Shown in pieces: positions 62,101 to 64,000 of a stretch of 64,000 nt of DNA. Where the stretch lies: contig NC_088315.1 of assembly GCF_910592395.1 (NCBI RefSeq), forward strand, positions 1,986,501 to 2,050,500, given 5' to 3'. Position numbers and translations under genes: made by a program. Under the pieces are notes generated by a model. It was not told the origin of the DNA. It did no database searches and saw only the letters and a program-made list of their open reading frames with translations. The stretch comes from Lineus longissimus. Its lineage: Eukaryota > Nemertea > Pilidiophora > Heteronemertea > Lineidae. The first letter of the stretch is position 1, and the number at the start of each line of letters is the position of its first letter.

Positions 62101-62435
62101 CCAACATTGGAACTTGATTCTTCCATTAACATGTGGCTATAGTATTGTTTCAGGAAGCCAGGTGTGCAAAAAGAACTTAATTCTGAAACATCTACAAATT
62201 TGATTCTATAAAATTCAACCAGCAGTTTAACTTACCCTTCACAATAAGTGTCAAGTTTCCCAAGATCATCGGACAGACCAACCAGGACATCTAATGTCCC
62301 CACTTTGAGGTCTGGCATGTGGAATTTATAGTTGAGGGAGAGATTGTACTGTTTTGATGTGACCTTATTCATGGATTCCCATGTCTGCTGACAGGTCTTC
62401 TCTCCTGGTGCGGAGATAAGCCAGAATTCTGTCAT
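59195..62435 (-). CDS. ATP6V1C: V-type proton ATPase subunit C (V1 sector)
   Basis: Ten coding exons, in transcript order: 62435-62236, 61919-61834, 61669-61575, 61261-61170, 60943-60845, 60603-60442, 60208-60115, 59885-59788, 59562-59436, 59299-59195. They total 1158 nt and encode 385 residues (human ATP6V1C1 has 382). The start [20 protein letters not shown] is nearly invariant in animals. Then come [108 protein letters not shown] and [10 protein letters not shown]. Subunit C links the peripheral stators of V1 to V0 and controls reversible assembly of the proton pump on endolysosomal membranes. TTTCCAG just before the ATG is a good acceptor, so a non-coding first exon lies upstream. Convergent with DNAAF1. 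Confidence 0.95.
60235..60400. repeat. 83-bp tandem duplication in an ATP6V1C intron
   Basis: Copies 60235-60317 and 60318-60400 differ at only a few positions (for example CTGCATCAAG against CTGTATCAAG). Both begin CTCAAACTG and end CAGCTGGCA(G/A)GAATA or similar. They lie in the intron between coding exons 6 and 7, clear of the splice sites. Confidence 0.9.
61367..61390. repeat. (CAT)n microsatellite
   Basis: About eight ATC/CAT units in ATP6V1C intron 3. A GCAGCAGCAG run lies just upstream. Ordinary simple repeat. Confidence 0.85.
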
Positions 62436-63025
62436 CCTGGAAAGAGTAATATGAACATGCAACATTTCTCAGGTAAATCTGTAATTGAAAGAACTGCCCC
62501 TTAGATTGTCAGTGTCATCAATCCGTAATGGTCAGTGCACGAGGACATGATTCTTAAGGTAGTCCACATGCCAATGTCAATGACAGTGGTCAGGCAAAAA
62601 GAAGATGAAGTCATTGAAGAAGCCCTGCGCTGTCAGACTGAGCAGGTTCAGCGTTTTGTGGAGTGTCAATGTCAGGATTTAGGAGTGAAGATGGTTGACA
62701 TGGTTAGCAGGTTTTACATTTATAACAAACATCTTTAATATACAAAAACATTAACTACTACTAATAGATCGATGATTGATACACTGACTAGATTCTAGGC
62801 CAGGGGCCTGGGGTTAGGGTAGATAGAAGCAAGAAGAATTCATTGATCATTGAAATGAGCGTAGCTATATTTCGAACGTTCTCCAACATACTTTGATGAA
62901 TAGTTGTCTCACTATGTGATTCAAAGGGTTTTGCACCGATCAACAAACCAAAATGCAGTTAAAAATTTAGAAAAACAGGAAGATTTCTAAAATTTATGAA
63001 ATTCGTCCACCATTTTCTACCCAGC

Positions 63026-63034
63026 TCACGTGAC
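63026..63034. promoter_or_regulatory. CLEAR-type E-box near the ATP6V1C promoter
   Basis: TCACGTGAC matches the core of the CLEAR element (GTCACGTGAC), the TFEB/TFE3/MITF site shared by lysosomal and V-ATPase genes. On the gene's strand it is preceded by CCCGGAAA, an ETS-like site. It lies about 590 bp upstream of the start codon, in the region where the non-coding first exon should be. The role is an inference from the known regulation of this gene family. Confidence 0.5.
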
Positions 63035-64000
63035 TTTCCGGGATTAGTACTAGCAATTCCCCAAAGATGACACCACTCAATGACAGCAAATAAATGTTTT
63101 TTACCGACAAACGCACCATAGCACCATAGCTAAATCTCGCTTGGGCCTATATTCTATGCCATATTTGGTATTTTTAGTCATTATTTGGTTGCAAAAAGGT
63201 ACAAATAAGATTTTCAATTGCTCGAACCGATCGGCAAAGATGGAATCAGTTTTGACTGAAATTCTGACGACGATAACAACAGCAACAACGAATTTGGCAG
63301 CGGCAAATTCGAAATTTCCTTTTTTGGGCGTTGCCTTCTGACCTCATTATCCACAAATAATGCACATTTGACATATTTTTTTTGTCCAATGTCAAGTTCA
63401 TAAGATAAAGAACATCCAGGTACCGCCTCTTCCGAGTTGTGATCATGGATTTCATATAACATATATGTCCAAACATTGGGCCAGCAGCTTGGCATCATCA
63501 ATCATCACATCCGACACATGTACTATACATACAATACATGGATGTACTGTAGCCATGTATGGATATGCATAGCGACATGTCATTTTGACCCCCACCCCCA
63601 GCCAAGAGGTTTGGGGAAATAAACCACATGTAAAAATACGTGTACTACGGTAAAAACATGATTTTAAAAGCATTCACAACTTTAACAATTAAGCATGGCA
63701 TTTGAACATTATATGCCATAATTTATGGTGAAGGTTGCATTCACTATACTAGTATAACTAGGTTGTCTTTTGTTGGATTGTGTGGCAGATGCCCGAGTCC
63801 TGAGATGGGACAGAATGTCCCAAAAGTAAAGATGTGTATCGTGTTTCATGAAATGTATTGATCAGTCTATATTTATGAACAGCAATCAATAACTAACCCA
63901 TTTCATTAGAATGAAAATCATTATGAATATTAACGAACAATATTGATTTTTGATTGTCACAAGGCTTTTACTTTCTGGGTTTATATTTGGTCATGCTTGG
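63035..64000. other. Upstream flank of ATP6V1C, no gene recognised
   Basis: Only short frames without family resemblance. It may contain the ATP6V1C first exon or promoter; a donor-like GTCGGTAAAA on the minus strand near 63103 is one possibility. Confidence 0.4.

Overview
The window is nuclear DNA from an animal. Every confident gene except two is split by introns with GT..AG borders that restore the reading frame. The set (an E78-type nuclear receptor, a motile-cilium dynein assembly factor, a V-ATPase subunit, NOSIP, a peroxisomal acyl-CoA thioesterase and a TIR adaptor) suits a marine invertebrate, most likely a lophotrochozoan protostome (mollusc, brachiopod or annelid). That placement is inferred from gene content and is not proven.

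Layout. About 1-17.9 kb is gene-poor. It holds a 447-bp TA-flanked miniature transposon (7.2-7.7 kb), a POU/Sox-like site cluster (13.8-14.0 kb), AT-rich repeats (16.1-16.6 kb) and a 5'-truncated non-LTR retrotransposon on the minus strand (16.7-17.4 kb). At 17.95-18.92 kb there is a run of short palindromes, then a 527-bp inverted-repeat element with a perfect 9-bp target-site duplication. Directly downstream is an apparently single-exon gene for a 486-residue TIR protein resembling TICAM/TRIF-type adaptors (19.1-20.6 kb). A decayed reverse transcriptase lies at 22.8-23.4 kb. From 23.4 to 37.8 kb I see no convincing gene, only an 88-bp degenerate tandem repeat and a few possible regulatory clusters.

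The right part (37.8-64 kb) is gene-dense, with five genes in strictly alternating orientation: NOSIP (minus, 7 coding exons, 293 aa), E78/NR1E-like nuclear receptor (plus, 8 coding exons, 448 aa), BAAT/ACOT-family thioesterase (minus, one exon, 462 aa, C-terminal SKL), DNAAF1 (plus, 11 coding exons, 625 aa) and ATP6V1C (minus, 10 coding exons, 385 aa). NOSIP/E78 and thioesterase/DNAAF1 are head-to-head pairs that may share promoter regions. I rebuilt the exon structures by hand from splice sites, frame and protein family. All coding lengths divide by three and each ends in a stop.

The genes do not form a pathway. They are housekeeping or cell-biology genes side by side: ubiquitin ligase/splicing, hormone-type transcription control, peroxisomal lipid metabolism, cilia and proton pumping. 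The more unusual material is the mobile-element-rich flank of the TIR adaptor gene, plausible CLEAR (TFEB/MITF) and RFX sites near the V-ATPase and ciliary genes, and several undescribed tandem or inverted repeats.
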